Below the pieces are notes generated by a model that ran no database searches, had not been told where the DNA came from, and was given only the letters and a program-made list of their open reading frames with translations. The position numbers were made by a program, and so were the translations under genes. A DNA stretch of 64,000 bases from Pararhodobacter sp. SW119 (GTDB taxonomy: Bacteria > Pseudomonadota > Alphaproteobacteria > Rhodobacterales > Rhodobacteraceae): contig NZ_JADDJF010000013.1 of the NCBI RefSeq assembly GCF_017811755.1, forward strand, positions 1 through 64,000, read 5' to 3'. Positions 33,009 through 42,687 of this stretch are shown piece by piece; the first letter of the stretch is position 1; every line of letters starts with the position of its first letter.

Positions 33009-34394
33009 ATGCGCGGAGTGCTGGCGATCATTCTGGCGGCGGGGCTTCTGCCGGGGGCCGGCGCGGCGCAGAACGTGCCGGCGGATCGCGGCCAGATCGC
33101 GCTGAGCTTCGCGCCGGTCGTGCGCGCGGCCGCGCCCGCGGTGGTCAGCATCTACGCGCAGCGCGTGGTCGAGGCGCGCGCCAATCCCTTCTTCGACGAC
33201 CCGCTTTTCGGCCAGCTATTCGGCGATTTCGGCCGGCGGGTGCCGCGCGTGCAGAATGCGCTGGGATCGGGCGTGATCGTCTCCGCGGACGGGATCGTGG
33301 TGTCGAACCAGCACGTCGTCGGCGGCGCCGACGATATCCGCGTGGTCCTGGGCGATCGGCGCGAATTCCTGGCCGACCTGATCCTGGAGGACGCCGAGAG
33401 CGATCTGGCGATCCTGCGCATCCGCGGCGCCGAGGGGCTGCCGGTCCTGCAACTGGCCGATTCCGACCGGCTGGAGGTGGGCGATCTGGTGCTGGCCATC
33501 GGCAACCCCTTCGGCGTCGGGCAGACGGTGTCCAGCGGTATCGTCTCGGCGCTGGCGCGGTCGGGGATCGCGGTGGGGTCCGGACGGGGCTATTTCATCC
33601 AGACCGACGCGGCGATCAATCCCGGCAATTCGGGCGGCGCGCTGGTCGATCTGCGCGGACGGCTGGCCGGCATCAACACGGCGATCCTGACGCGGACCGG
33701 TGGCTCGCACGGGATCGGCTTCGCGATTCCCTCGAACCTTGTCGCGCAGGTCGTAGCACAGGCGCAGGAGGGGCAGTCGAGGTTCCAGCGCCCCTGGGCG
33801 GGCATGACCGGGCAGTCGGTCGATGCGAGCCTCGCCGAGGCGTTCGAGATGAGCCTGCCTCAGGGCGTGGTCATCACCGAACTGCACCCGGCCAGCCCGC
33901 TGGCGCTGGCCGGGCTGGTGCCGGGCGACGTGATCCTGTCGCTCGACGGCGAGCCGGTGAACTCGCCGCCCGAGATGAACTTTCGCATGGCGGCGCGCGG
34001 CATCGGCGCGCGGGCGCGCCTGAGCGTGCTGCGCAACGGCAGCGACGCGCAGGTGACCATCGACCTGATCGCCCCGCCCGACGAGCCGCCGCGCAACCGG
34101 CTGGAGGTGCGCCACGGTGTCGCGCTGCGCGGTCTGGTGGCCGAAAACATCAACCCCGCCGTGGTCGCCGAGCATGGCCTGCCGCCGGCGGTCGACCGGG
34201 GCGTGATCGTCGTTACCGTGCGCGACATCGCGCTGCGGGCGGGGATCCGGGCGGGCGACGTGCTGCTGGCGATCAATCGCCAGCCCATCGCCACCACCGA
34301 CGATCTGGACCGCGTCCTGCGCGATCCGACGCGCAACTGGGAAATCGAGATCCTGCGCGAGGGCCGGCGCACCTGGCTGCGGTTCCGCATCTAG
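33009..34394 (+). CDS. degP: Do/DegP-type periplasmic serine protease
   Basis: A 461-residue precursor. The signal peptide (about 1-19, ending GAAQ) precedes a trypsin-like domain with His102 (SNQHVVGG), Asp132 (ESDLAIL) and Ser208 (NPGNSGGAL). Two PDZ domains follow (about 260-350, PASPLALAGLVPGDVI; about 370-461, DIALRAGIRAGDVLL). It degrades or refolds damaged periplasmic proteins. Whether it is DegP, DegQ or DegS in role cannot be told; the two PDZ domains exclude DegS. It is a single gene between two terminator-like regions. Confidence 0.94.
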   Translation: MRGVLAIILAAGLLPGAGAAQNVPADRGQIALSFAPVVRAAAPAVVSIYAQRVVEARANPFFDDPLFGQLFGDFGRRVPRVQNALGSGVIVSADGIVVSNQHVVGGADDIRVVLGDRREFLADLILEDAESDLAILRIRGAEGLPVLQLADSDRLEVGDLVLAIGNPFGVGQTVSSGIVSALARSGIAVGSGRGYFIQTDAAINPGNSGGALVDLRGRLAGINTAILTRTGGSHGIGFAIPSNLVAQVVAQAQEGQSRFQRPWAGMTGQSVDASLAEAFEMSLPQGVVITELHPASPLALAGLVPGDVILSLDGEPVNSPPEMNFRMAARGIGARARLSVLRNGSDAQVTIDLIAPPDEPPRNRLEVRHGVALRGLVAENINPAVVAEHGLPPAVDRGVIVVTVRDIALRAGIRAGDVLLAINRQPIATTDDLDRVLRDPTRNWEIEILREGRRTWLRFRI

Positions 34395-34443
34395 GTTTTT
34401 ACCGACCGTCCGCACCGGCCTGGACTGGCGCCCGCACCGGGGG

Positions 34444-34514
34444 TGTGCGCATGCGCTCAGGATCGCAAGCTATGATGCTGAACGAGAAATCGGCGCCGTT
34501 AACCGCAACGAAAC
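34444..34514 (+). repeat. Composite palindrome/TTAACC element, copy d
   Basis: The palindrome at 34444-34459 has core GCGCATGCGC (34447-34456) with one mismatched pair outside it. CAAG at 34466-34469 is 17.5 bp from the centre and TTAACC starts at 34499 (47.5 bp). The 18-mer CGTTAACCGCAACGAAAC at 34497-34514 is identical, inverted, to 51595-51612. It lies between degP and rarA. Confidence 0.65.
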
Positions 34515-34621
34515 CTTTGCGCGGCGTCGCGCCGGGGCGGTCGACGGCGATCGTCGCCCGGTGCGAAGGCCGTTTCCGCGGGCCTCGCAACCGTCTATGA
34601 TCACGCGCGAGGTGACCCCGC

Positions 34622-35935
34622 ATGGCAGATCTCTTCGATACCGACGCCGCGACCCCGGACGCGGAGAGCGCGCCCCGGCCGCTGGCCGACCGGCTGCGCC
34701 CGCGCACGCTGGCTGACGTGATCGGTCAGGACAAGGTGTTGTCGCCCGATGGACCCTTGGGCGCGATGCTCGCCGCCGGCGCGCTGTCGTCGCTGGTCCT
34801 CTGGGGGCCGCCCGGCACCGGCAAGACCACCATCGCCCGCCTTCTGGCCGATGCGACGGATCTGCATTTCGTCCAGATCAGCGCGATCTTCACCGGCGTG
34901 CCCGATCTGCGCAAGGTCTTCGAGGCCGCCAAGCACCGGCGCGCGAACGGGCAGGGGACGCTGCTGTTCGTCGACGAGATCCACCGCTTCAACAAGGCGC
35001 AGCAGGACGGCTTCCTGCCGCATATGGAGGATGGCACAATCCTGCTGGTGGGGGCCACGACCGAAAACCCTTCGTTCGAGTTGAACGCGGCGCTTCTGTC
35101 CCGGGCGCAGGTGATCGTGCTGCAACGGCTCAGCCTTGCCGATCTGGAACTGCTGGCGCAGCGGGCCGAGCAGGCGCTGGGTCGCGCCCTGCCGCTGAAG
35201 GCCGACGCGCGCGACGCGCTGCTGGAAATGGCCGATGGCGACGGGCGCGCGCTGCTGAACCTGGTCGAGCAGGTGATGGCCTGGAAACTCGACGGTCCGT
35301 TGGACAGGGCGACCCTGTCGGCGCGGCTGATGCGGCGCGCGGCGCAGTACGACAAGTCGGGGGATGCCCATTACAACCTGATTTCGGCGCTGCACAAATC
35401 CGTGCGCGGCTCGGACCCCGATGCCGCCCTCTATTGGCTGGCACGGATGCTGGAGGGGGGCGAGGACCCGCGCTATCTGGCCCGGCGTATCACCCGCATG
35501 GCGATCGAGGATATCGGCCTGGCCGAACCGCAGGCGCAGGCGCTCTGCCTGCAGGCCTGGGAGGTCTACGAGCGCCTCGGCAGCCCCGAAGGCGAATTGG
35601 CGCTGGCGCAGGCGGTGGTCTACCTGTCGCTCGCGCCCAAGTCGAACGCCGTCTACGCGGGTTTCAAGGCCGCGCAGGCGCTGGCGAAGAAGACCGGATC
35701 GAAACCGCCCCCGGCGCATATCCTGAACGCCCCCACGAAGCTGATGCAGGAACAGGGCTATGGCGCGGGCTACGCCTATGACCACGATGCCGAGGACGGG
35801 TTTTCGGGCCAGGACTATTTTCCCGAAGGGGTGAAGCGCCCGGTCCTCTATGTCCCGCCCGAGCGCGGCTTCGAGCGGGAGTTGAAGAAGCGTCTGGATT
35901 ACTTTGCAAAGCTGCGCATCCGCCGGCAGGGCTGA
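34622..35935 (+). CDS. rarA: Replication-associated recombination protein A (AAA+ ATPase)
   Basis: A 437-residue protein of the RarA/MgsA/WRNIP1 family: PLADRLRPRTLADVIGQD, Walker A GPPGTGKTT, Walker B LLFVDEIHRFNKAQQD and sensor GATTENPSFE, then the C-terminal tetramerisation domain (KSVRGSDPDAALYWLARM). It acts at stalled replication forks. It is the first of a run of plus-strand genes to ATP12. Confidence 0.97.
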   Translation: MADLFDTDAATPDAESAPRPLADRLRPRTLADVIGQDKVLSPDGPLGAMLAAGALSSLVLWGPPGTGKTTIARLLADATDLHFVQISAIFTGVPDLRKVFEAAKHRRANGQGTLLFVDEIHRFNKAQQDGFLPHMEDGTILLVGATTENPSFELNAALLSRAQVIVLQRLSLADLELLAQRAEQALGRALPLKADARDALLEMADGDGRALLNLVEQVMAWKLDGPLDRATLSARLMRRAAQYDKSGDAHYNLISALHKSVRGSDPDAALYWLARMLEGGEDPRYLARRITRMAIEDIGLAEPQAQALCLQAWEVYERLGSPEGELALAQAVVYLSLAPKSNAVYAGFKAAQALAKKTGSKPPPAHILNAPTKLMQEQGYGAGYAYDHDAEDGFSGQDYFPEGVKRPVLYVPPERGFERELKKRLDYFAKLRIRRQG

Positions 35936-35976
35936 CGGCGGTTGACAAGGCGAGCCTTGCGCGAAATGGAAGGCGC

Positions 35977-36354
35977 ATGTTCGGAACCCTCGCACAGGTG
36001 GCTATCGGTGGCGCATTGGGCGCACTCGCGCGCTTCGGCACGCAGGCGCTGGCCTTTCGCACCTTCGGCCCGGCCTTTCCGGTCGGCACGCTGGCCGCGA
36101 ACGTGCTGGGCAGCTTCCTGATGGGGCTGGCCGCCGCTTGGCTGCTGGACCGCGAATTTGCGCGCTTCGCGCCCTTCGTCATCGTCGGCTTCCTTGGCGC
36201 CTACACGACCTTCTCGACCTATGCGCTGGACGCGCTGAAGCTGTGGGAGAGGGGCGACGCGCTGCCGGCACTGGGCTATGTGCTGGGCTCGGTCGTGCTG
36301 TCCATCGCCGCCTGCCTCGCCGGGCTGGCCCTGGGGCGGAGCCTTGCGGCATGA
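35977..36354 (+). CDS. crcB: Fluoride ion channel/exporter CrcB (Fluc)
   Basis: A 125-residue protein with four membrane helices and the Fluc motifs GGALGALARFGTQ, GTLAANVLGSFLMG and GFLGAYTTFSTYALD. It works as a dual-topology dimer to export fluoride. I see no fluoride riboswitch in the 41-base gap upstream. It overlaps rluC by 4 bp. Confidence 0.96.
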   Translation: MFGTLAQVAIGGALGALARFGTQALAFRTFGPAFPVGTLAANVLGSFLMGLAAAWLLDREFARFAPFVIVGFLGAYTTFSTYALDALKLWERGDALPALGYVLGSVVLSIAACLAGLALGRSLAA

Positions 36355-37388
36355 GCGGTGTTCAGCACCTGACCGTGGCCGAGGATGCGGGCGACCAGCG
36401 CCTCGACCGCTGGCTCAAGCGCCAGTTCCCGCAGATCAACCAGTCGATGGTCGAAAGGCTCTGCCGTAAGGGCGAATTGCGCGTCGATGGCGGGCGGGTC
36501 AAGGCCGCGACGCGGCTGCAGGCCGGGCAGACCGTGCGCGTCCCGCCGCTGCCCGATGCGCCCGCACCCCCGCCGCCTGCCACCGCCCCCGCCATCCCCC
36601 GCGACGATGCCGAGATGATCCGCGCGGCGGTCCTGTGGAAGGACGAGCATATCATCGCGCTCGACAAGCCGCCGGGCCTGCCCAGCCAGGGCGGATCGGG
36701 GCAGGGCGACCGGCATGTCGACGCCCTGACCGAGGCGCTGACCTTCGGCTACAAGGAACGCCCCGTGCTGGTGCACCGGCTGGACAAGGACACCTCGGGC
36801 GTGCTGCTGCTGGCGCGCACCCCGCGCATCGCGCGCCGCCTGGGCGAGGCGTTCCGGCACCGCGCCACGCGCAAGATCTACTGGGCCATCGTCGCCGGCG
36901 TGCCCAGCCCGGCGAAGGGCACCATCCGCTACGGGCTGGTCAAGGCCGGCGGGCCGCGCGCCGAGAAGATGCGCTGCATCCATCCCGACCAGGTCAACGC
37001 GACCGAGGGCGCCAAGCGCGCCACCACCGATTACGCGGTGCTGGAACGGCTGGGCAGCCGCGCCGCCTGGGTGGCGCTGGTGCCGGTGACCGGGCGCACG
37101 CACCAGTTGCGCGCGCATATGGCGGAAATCGGGCATCCGATCGTCGGGGACGGCAAGTACGGCGGCTCGGGGCAGGACAATCCGGGCGATGGCTGGGGCG
37201 CGCAGATGGGCGGCGAGATCAGCCGCAAGCTGCACCTGCACGCGCGGTCGATCCGGTTCGAGCATCCGATCACGGGCAGGACGGTCACGATCAGCGCCCC
37301 GTTGCCCGAGCACATGCGCAGAAGCTGGGCGACCTTCGGCTGGTCCGAATCCGACGTGCCCGCCGATCCGTTCGAGGAGGAGGCATGA
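36351..37388 (+). CDS. rluC: RluA-family pseudouridine synthase, RluC-like
   Basis: A 345-residue enzyme. The N-terminal S4 RNA-binding domain (DQRLDRWLKRQFPQINQSMVE) precedes the catalytic domain with HRLDKDTSGVLLLART, whose aspartate is the nucleophile, and TGRTHQLRAHMAEIGHPIVGD. It pseudouridylates 23S rRNA. The site specificity follows the RluC group by likeness only. It overlaps crcB and the HAD gene by 4 bp each. Confidence 0.93.
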   Translation: MSGVQHLTVAEDAGDQRLDRWLKRQFPQINQSMVERLCRKGELRVDGGRVKAATRLQAGQTVRVPPLPDAPAPPPPATAPAIPRDDAEMIRAAVLWKDEHIIALDKPPGLPSQGGSGQGDRHVDALTEALTFGYKERPVLVHRLDKDTSGVLLLARTPRIARRLGEAFRHRATRKIYWAIVAGVPSPAKGTIRYGLVKAGGPRAEKMRCIHPDQVNATEGAKRATTDYAVLERLGSRAAWVALVPVTGRTHQLRAHMAEIGHPIVGDGKYGGSGQDNPGDGWGAQMGGEISRKLHLHARSIRFEHPITGRTVTISAPLPEHMRRSWATFGWSESDVPADPFEEEA

Positions 37389-38053
37389 GCGCTCGGCTGA
37401 TCGTCTTCGACGTCGACGGGACCCTGCTCGACAGCCAGGCGCATATCCTGGCGGCGATGGCGCGCGCGTTCGCGACGCACGGGCTGGATTGTCCGCCGCC
37501 GGCACAGGTGCTGTCGATTGTCGGGCTGTCGCTGCCGCAGGCGATCGCGCGGCTGATGCCCGGACCCGACGCGGCGCTGCTGACGGCGCTCGTGGCGACC
37601 TACAAGGACAGCTTCACGGCGCTGCGGGCGCAGGATGCCTCGCCCCTCTATCCCGGTGCGCGCGCGGTGCTGGAGCGGCTTCTCGGGCGCGACGATGTCA
37701 TCCTCGGGGTGGCGACGGGCAAGTCGCGCCGGGGGCTCGACCATGTGATCGCCGCGCATGGGCTGGGCGGGTACTTTCGCACCCTGCAGGTCGCCGACGA
37801 CCACCCGTCGAAGCCGCATCCGGCGATGCTGCGCGCCGCGCTGGCCGAGGCCGGCGTGCGGCCAGCGGACGCGGTGATGATCGGCGACACGACCTACGAC
37901 ATCGACATGGGCCGCGCCGCGGGCACCCGCACGCTGGGCGTGACCTGGGGGTATCATCCGCCCGCGTCGCTGGTTCAGGCCGGCGCCGACCGCGTGCTCG
38001 AGGATTTCGAGGCCCTGCTCCCCGCCGTCGAGGCGTTCTGGGAGGCGGCATGA
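37385..38053 (+). CDS. HAD-family phosphatase (phosphoglycolate-phosphatase-like)
   Basis: A 222-residue protein with motif I FDVDGTLLDS (residues 8-17), motif II VATGKSRRG, a lysine in HPSKPHPAML and motif IV MIGDTTYDIDMGRAAG. The cap type resembles Gph. The physiological substrate is unknown. It is coupled to rluC and ATP12 by 4-bp overlaps; rluC-HAD-ATP12 is a common order in this group. Confidence 0.92.
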   Translation: MSARLIVFDVDGTLLDSQAHILAAMARAFATHGLDCPPPAQVLSIVGLSLPQAIARLMPGPDAALLTALVATYKDSFTALRAQDASPLYPGARAVLERLLGRDDVILGVATGKSRRGLDHVIAAHGLGGYFRTLQVADDHPSKPHPAMLRAALAEAGVRPADAVMIGDTTYDIDMGRAAGTRTLGVTWGYHPPASLVQAGADRVLEDFEALLPAVEAFWEAA

Positions 38054-38757
38054 GCGCCTGGGGTGCCCGACGGTTCTGGACCGAGGTGTCGATCCTGCCG
38101 GTCGAGGGCGGTTTTGCCGTCCGGCTTGACGGGCGCGATCTGCGCACGCCGGCGAAGGCGCCGCTGGTGCTGCCGACGCAAGCCTTCGCCGACCTGGTCG
38201 CCGCCGAATGGGCCGCGCAGGAGGGCACGATCCGCCCCGACACGATGCCCGCGACGCGCGCCGCGAATGTCGCCATCGACAAGGTCCGCGGCCAGGCGCG
38301 CGCGGTCGCGGGCCTTATCTCCGACTACGGCGCCACCGACCTTCTGTGCTATCGCGCCGCGGCGCCGGAAGCGCTGGTCGCCCGGCAGGCCGCGGCCTGG
38401 GACCCGCTGCTGGACTGGGCGGCGCGCCGCTTCGGCGTCAGCTGGCAGGTCACCACCGGCGTCATGCCCTGCGACCAGCCGCAGGCCACGCTCGATCGGC
38501 TTTCCGCCCATGTCGCAGGCTTCGGTGCCTTCGAATTGACCGCCATGCACGATCTCGTCGCGCTCTCGGGCTCGCTGGTGATCGGCCTTGCGGTGACGGA
38601 AGGCGAAGACCAGCCCGAAACGCTGTGGCGGATTTCGCGGATCGACGAGGAGTGGCAGATATCACAATGGGGCGAGGATGCGGAAGCGGCGCAGAAGGCC
38701 GCGCTGCGGCAGCGCGATTTCCTCAATGCCGCGCGCTTCTTCGCCGCCTGCCGCTGA
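38050..38757 (+). CDS. ATP12-family F1-ATPase assembly chaperone
   Basis: A 235-residue protein of the ATP12 family: ARRFWTEVSILPVEGGFAVRLDGR, ATDLLCYRAAAPEALVARQAAAWDPLL and HDLVALSGSLVIGLAV are family stretches. Mitochondrial ATP12 binds the F1 alpha subunit before assembly; the bacterial protein is presumed to act likewise. No atp genes are near. It is the last gene of the rarA-to-ATP12 run. Confidence 0.93.
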   Translation: MSAWGARRFWTEVSILPVEGGFAVRLDGRDLRTPAKAPLVLPTQAFADLVAAEWAAQEGTIRPDTMPATRAANVAIDKVRGQARAVAGLISDYGATDLLCYRAAAPEALVARQAAAWDPLLDWAARRFGVSWQVTTGVMPCDQPQATLDRLSAHVAGFGAFELTAMHDLVALSGSLVIGLAVTEGEDQPETLWRISRIDEEWQISQWGEDAEAAQKAALRQRDFLNAARFFAACR

Positions 38758-38956
38758 CCTTTCGCGGCGACCCCGCTGCGCCTGCCGGCACGATTGTCTT
38801 GACGGGCCGGGAATATCAGAACAAGTTGACACCACGGGCGACAAGCGGAAGTTTGCCGAATGACCGGCGATGCGTCGTGACTCGACCGATATGCAAGGGG
38901 CTCAGCAGGGCCCGTATGACTGTCTGTCATGGCAGTTCCACAGGATGAGGTTAGGG

Positions 38957-39973
38957 ATGAAAAAATCCGTATTTCTCGGTACGCTGGCGGTAAGTGCGCT
39001 GGCGGCCGGTATTGCGTCCGCGCAGACGCTTGAAGAAGTGACGTCGCGCGGTGAACTGAACTGCGGTGTCTCCACCGGCGTCAACGGCTTCTCGGCCCCC
39101 GACGCGAACGGTGTCTGGCAGGGGTTCGACGTGGCGGTCTGCCGCGCGATCGCCGCGGCGGTGCTGGACGATTCGATGGCGGTGAACTTCGTGCCCACGA
39201 CCGGGCAGACCCGCTTCACCGCGCTCGCCTCGGGCGAGGTCGACGTGCTGTCGCGCAACACCACCTGGACGTTCTCGCGCGATGTCGACCTGCGCTTCAC
39301 CTTCACCGGCATCAACTACTACGATGGCCAGGGCTTCATGGTGAACCGCAACCTCGGCGTCTCGTCCTCGACCGAACTTGATGGCGCGACCGTCTGCATC
39401 CAGACCGGCACCACGACCGAGCTGAACCTGGCAGACTATTTCCGCGTCAACGGCATGAACTACGAGCCGGTGCCGATCGAGACCAACGCCGAGGCCCAGC
39501 AGCAGTATCTGGCCGGCGCCTGCGACGTCTACACGACCGACGTGTCGGGCCTGGCCGCGACGCGCGCCAGCTTCGAGGCGCCGGGCGACCACGTCATCCT
39601 GCCCGAAGTCATCTCGAAGGAGCCGCTGGGCCCCGCCGTGCGCCACGGTGATGACCAGTGGGCCGACATCGTCCGCTGGGTGCTGAACGCGCTGATCGCG
39701 GCCGAGGAACTGGGCGTGACGTCGGCCAACCTGGCCGAACTGGCCGCCGGCACCAACAACCCCGAGATCAACCGCCTGCTCGGCAACGAAGGCAACCTGG
39801 GCGAGATGTTCGGGCTGGACGCCGAATGGGCGGTGCGGGCCATCGCCGTCGCCGGCAACTACGGCGAGATCTTCGCCGCCAATATCGGCGAGGCGACGCC
39901 GATCGGTCTCGCGCGCGGGCTGAACGCGCAGTGGACGCAGGGCGGGCTGATGTACTCGCCGCCCTTCCGCTGA
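38957..39973 (+). CDS. bztA: Polar amino-acid ABC transporter, periplasmic binding protein
   Basis: A 338-residue precursor: signal peptide (KKSVFLGTLAVSALAAGIASA), then ELNCGVSTGVNGFSAPDANG and WQGFDVAVCRAIAAAVL of the AapJ/BztA family of glutamate/glutamine/aspartate/asparagine binders. It delivers substrate to BztB-BztC-BztD. ATG at 38957 places the signal first; an upstream in-frame start lacks one. It is followed by a strong hairpin that probably shapes operon stoichiometry. Confidence 0.95.
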   Translation: MKKSVFLGTLAVSALAAGIASAQTLEEVTSRGELNCGVSTGVNGFSAPDANGVWQGFDVAVCRAIAAAVLDDSMAVNFVPTTGQTRFTALASGEVDVLSRNTTWTFSRDVDLRFTFTGINYYDGQGFMVNRNLGVSSSTELDGATVCIQTGTTTELNLADYFRVNGMNYEPVPIETNAEAQQQYLAGACDVYTTDVSGLAATRASFEAPGDHVILPEVISKEPLGPAVRHGDDQWADIVRWVLNALIAAEELGVTSANLAELAAGTNNPEINRLLGNEGNLGEMFGLDAEWAVRAIAVAGNYGEIFAANIGEATPIGLARGLNAQWTQGGLMYSPPFR

Positions 39974-39985
39974 TATCCGACTTCG

Positions 39986-40017
39986 GGGCGCGCGCGGTGG
40001 CGACACCGCGCGCGCCC
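39986..40017 (+). other. Strong intercistronic hairpin after bztA
   Basis: A perfect 14-bp stem (39986-39999 with 40004-40017) closed by GCGA, 12 bases after the bztA stop, with no T tract. Such hairpins commonly protect the binding-protein message from 3' decay so that it exceeds the permease genes downstream. Confidence 0.75.
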
Positions 40018-40110
40018 TACCTTCGAACATTCGCATAAGGCGCGGCCCCTGATCGCCCACAAGGCGGAAGGGACACGACAACCGACCGCGCCGGTGCAGG
40101 GAGAGCGTCG

Positions 40111-41367
40111 ATGGCCGTCACGGAAAGCGGAGCCCCGCCCGAGTCGTTCCGCCTGAGCATGTTGCTCTACGACACGCGGTATCGCTCCTACACGATCCAG
40201 ATCTTCGCGCTGATGATGCTGATGCTGGGCGCGGCCTGGCTGATCGACAACACCGTGCGCAACCTTGCCGCGCTGGGCAAGGATTTCTCCTTCGCCTTCC
40301 TCTGGAACGTCGCGGGCTACGACATCAGCCAGCGTCCGATAGAATACGACAGCACCATGACCCACGGCCGCGCCGCCGTGGTGGGCTTTCTCAACACGAT
40401 GATCCTGGCGGTCATGGCCTGCGCGCTGGCGACCGTCGTCGGGGTGATCGCCGGCGTCCTGCGGTTGTCGAACAACTGGATGGTCGCGCGCCTGATGACC
40501 GTCTATGTCGAGGTGTTTCGCAATATCCCGACGCTTCTTTGGATCCTCGTCTTCGGCGCGATCATGACCGAGGCGATGCCGGCGCCCAACGCCTTTCGCG
40601 GCGACGATCCGGCCGCCAGCATGGTCTTCTTCGACAGCGTCGCCATCACCAACCGCGGCGTCTACGTGCCGCTGCCCGAATTCACCCGCAGCCTTGGCGC
40701 CCTCGACCTCGGCGGCGTTCGGCCCAGCCTCGACGCGATCGCCTTCGTGATCGTGGTGGCGCTCAGCATCTGGGCCAACAAGCTTGTCATCGCGCATGCC
40801 ACCCGCGTGCAGAACGCGACCGGCGTACGCCCCAAGACCTGGTGGAAGAGCCTGCTCATCCTGCTGGGACCGGCGATCCTGCTGCTCTGGGCGCTCGGCT
40901 TCCATCTGACCTATCCCGAGCTCAGGGGCTTCAACTTCCAGGGCGGGATCCACATGCGCAACTCGCTCATCGCGATGTGGCTGGGCCTGGGCATCTATAC
41001 CGGCGCCTTCATCGCCGAGAACGTGCGCTCGGGCATCCTCGCGATTTCCCGGGGCCAGACCGAGGCCGCCTTCGCGCTGGGAATGCAGCCCGGCAAGACC
41101 ATGCGCCTGGTGATCCTGCCGCAGGCGATGCGCGTCGTCATCCCGCCGCTGATCTCGCAGTACCTCAACATCACCAAGAACACCTCGCTGGGTCTGGCGG
41201 TGGGCTACATGGACCTGCGCTCGACGCTGGGCGGCATCACCATCAACCAGACCGGGCGCGAGCTGGAGGGGATGATGCTGATGATGCTCATCTACCTGCT
41301 GATCAGCTTGACGATCTCGGGGGCGATGAACGTCTACAACAGCCGCATGAAGCTGAAGGAGCGCTGA
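40111..41367 (+). CDS. bztB: Polar amino-acid ABC transporter, permease 1
   Basis: A 418-residue inner-membrane protein of the HisM/AapQ type. A long N-terminal region with early helices precedes the core permease domain, which has the EAA loop RGQTEAAFALGMQPGKTMRLVILP contacting the ATPase. The stop is followed by bztC after 1 base. The family length (about 400) matches AapQ/BztB. Confidence 0.95.
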   Translation: MAVTESGAPPESFRLSMLLYDTRYRSYTIQIFALMMLMLGAAWLIDNTVRNLAALGKDFSFAFLWNVAGYDISQRPIEYDSTMTHGRAAVVGFLNTMILAVMACALATVVGVIAGVLRLSNNWMVARLMTVYVEVFRNIPTLLWILVFGAIMTEAMPAPNAFRGDDPAASMVFFDSVAITNRGVYVPLPEFTRSLGALDLGGVRPSLDAIAFVIVVALSIWANKLVIAHATRVQNATGVRPKTWWKSLLILLGPAILLLWALGFHLTYPELRGFNFQGGIHMRNSLIAMWLGLGIYTGAFIAENVRSGILAISRGQTEAAFALGMQPGKTMRLVILPQAMRVVIPPLISQYLNITKNTSLGLAVGYMDLRSTLGGITINQTGRELEGMMLMMLIYLLISLTISGAMNVYNSRMKLKER

Positions 41368-41368
41368 G

Positions 41369-42676
41369 ATGAGCGATCTCCACGCCCACACCGTCGCCTA
41401 TGTGCGCGAGTCGATGATCCCCGAACAGGTGGCGCCGGTGACCGAACGCGGCGCCGTGAAGTGGATGCGCGAAAACCTGTTCAACGGCTGGCTCAGCACA
41501 ATCCTGACGGTGCTGTCGCTCCTCGTGGTCTTCTGGATCGTGGCCGATCTCGGCCCCTGGCTGATGCGGTCGGTCTGGGACGCGGGGTCGCTGTCGGAAT
41601 GTCGCCGCATCTGGGCCGAGGCCGGCCAGCCCGCCGGCGCCTGCTGGGGGGTCATCAACGACCGCCTGCACCAGCTTCTCTTCGGCTTCTACCCGCCGCA
41701 TCTCTACTGGCGGCCGGTGCTGGCGCTGGTGTTGATGATTCCGGCGCTGGGGCCCATTCTCTATCCTTGGGTGCCGCGCAAGCTGATCTGGTTCTCCGCC
41801 GTCTATCCTTTCCTGGCCTACTTCCTGCTCTGGGGCGGATCGATCTGGCTGCCGGTGACGGCCGCGATGGGGTTCGTGGCCGGCGGCGCGGCGCTGGTGC
41901 TTCTGCGCCCGCTGGGCACCCTGCCGGCAACGATCGCGGCTTTCGTGGTTCCGGTCATCTGGTGGATCGTCGCTGCCGGCCCGTTCGCCGCGGTGATGAC
42001 CCAGATCCTGCCCATCGGGATCGAGTTCGTCCGCTCGGACCGCTTCGGCGGGTTCCTGATCTCGCTGGTGATCGGCGTTTCCGGCATCTCGCTGTCGCTG
42101 CCGCTGGGCATCCTGCTGGCGCTGGGCCGGCAGTCGGACATGGTGCTGATCAAGTCGGTCTGCGTGATCTTCATCGAGTTCATCCGCGGCGTGCCGCTGA
42201 TCACGCTGCTGTTCACGGCCTCGCTTCTGCTCAACTACTTCCTGCCGCCGGGGACCAGCTTCGACCTGATCCTGCGTGTGATCATCATGGTCACGCTCTT
42301 CGCCGCGGCCTACATGGCCGAGGTGATCCGCGGCGGGCTGGCCGCCCTGCCGCGCGGACAGTACGAGGCCGCCGACGCACTGGGGCTGGATTACTGGAAG
42401 GCGCAACGCCTGATCATCATGCCGCAGGCGCTGAAAATCGCGATCCCCGGCATCGTCAACACCTTCATCGGGCTGTTCAAGGACACGACGCTGGTGGTCT
42501 TCATCGGCCTCCTGGACCCGATCGGCCTGAGCAACGCGATCCGCGCCAGTTCCGACTGGCAGGGGATCTACTGGGAACTCTTCATCTTCATCGGCGCGGT
42601 CTTCTTCGTCTTCTGCTTCGGCATGTCGCGCTATTCCATGTATCTCGAGCGCCGCTTGCGCACCGACCACCGCTGA
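41369..42676 (+). CDS. bztC: Polar amino-acid ABC transporter, permease 2
   Basis: A 435-residue permease of the AapM/BztC type with about eight hydrophobic segments, [15 protein letters not shown], and the EAA loop [25 protein letters not shown]. It forms the channel with BztB. It is 11 bases before bztD. Confidence 0.95.
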   Translation: MSDLHAHTVAYVRESMIPEQVAPVTERGAVKWMRENLFNGWLSTILTVLSLLVVFWIVADLGPWLMRSVWDAGSLSECRRIWAEAGQPAGACWGVINDRLHQLLFGFYPPHLYWRPVLALVLMIPALGPILYPWVPRKLIWFSAVYPFLAYFLLWGGSIWLPVTAAMGFVAGGAALVLLRPLGTLPATIAAFVVPVIWWIVAAGPFAAVMTQILPIGIEFVRSDRFGGFLISLVIGVSGISLSLPLGILLALGRQSDMVLIKSVCVIFIEFIRGVPLITLLFTASLLLNYFLPPGTSFDLILRVIIMVTLFAAAYMAEVIRGGLAALPRGQYEAADALGLDYWKAQRLIIMPQALKIAIPGIVNTFIGLFKDTTLVVFIGLLDPIGLSNAIRASSDWQGIYWELFIFIGAVFFVFCFGMSRYSMYLERRLRTDHR

Positions 42677-42687
42677 GGAGGCCGAAA

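Noticed and set aside
38758-38956. dif site near the orientation flip
   Set aside because: I searched the intergenic gaps between 34 and 44 kb by eye for the XerC/XerD half-sites and saw none.
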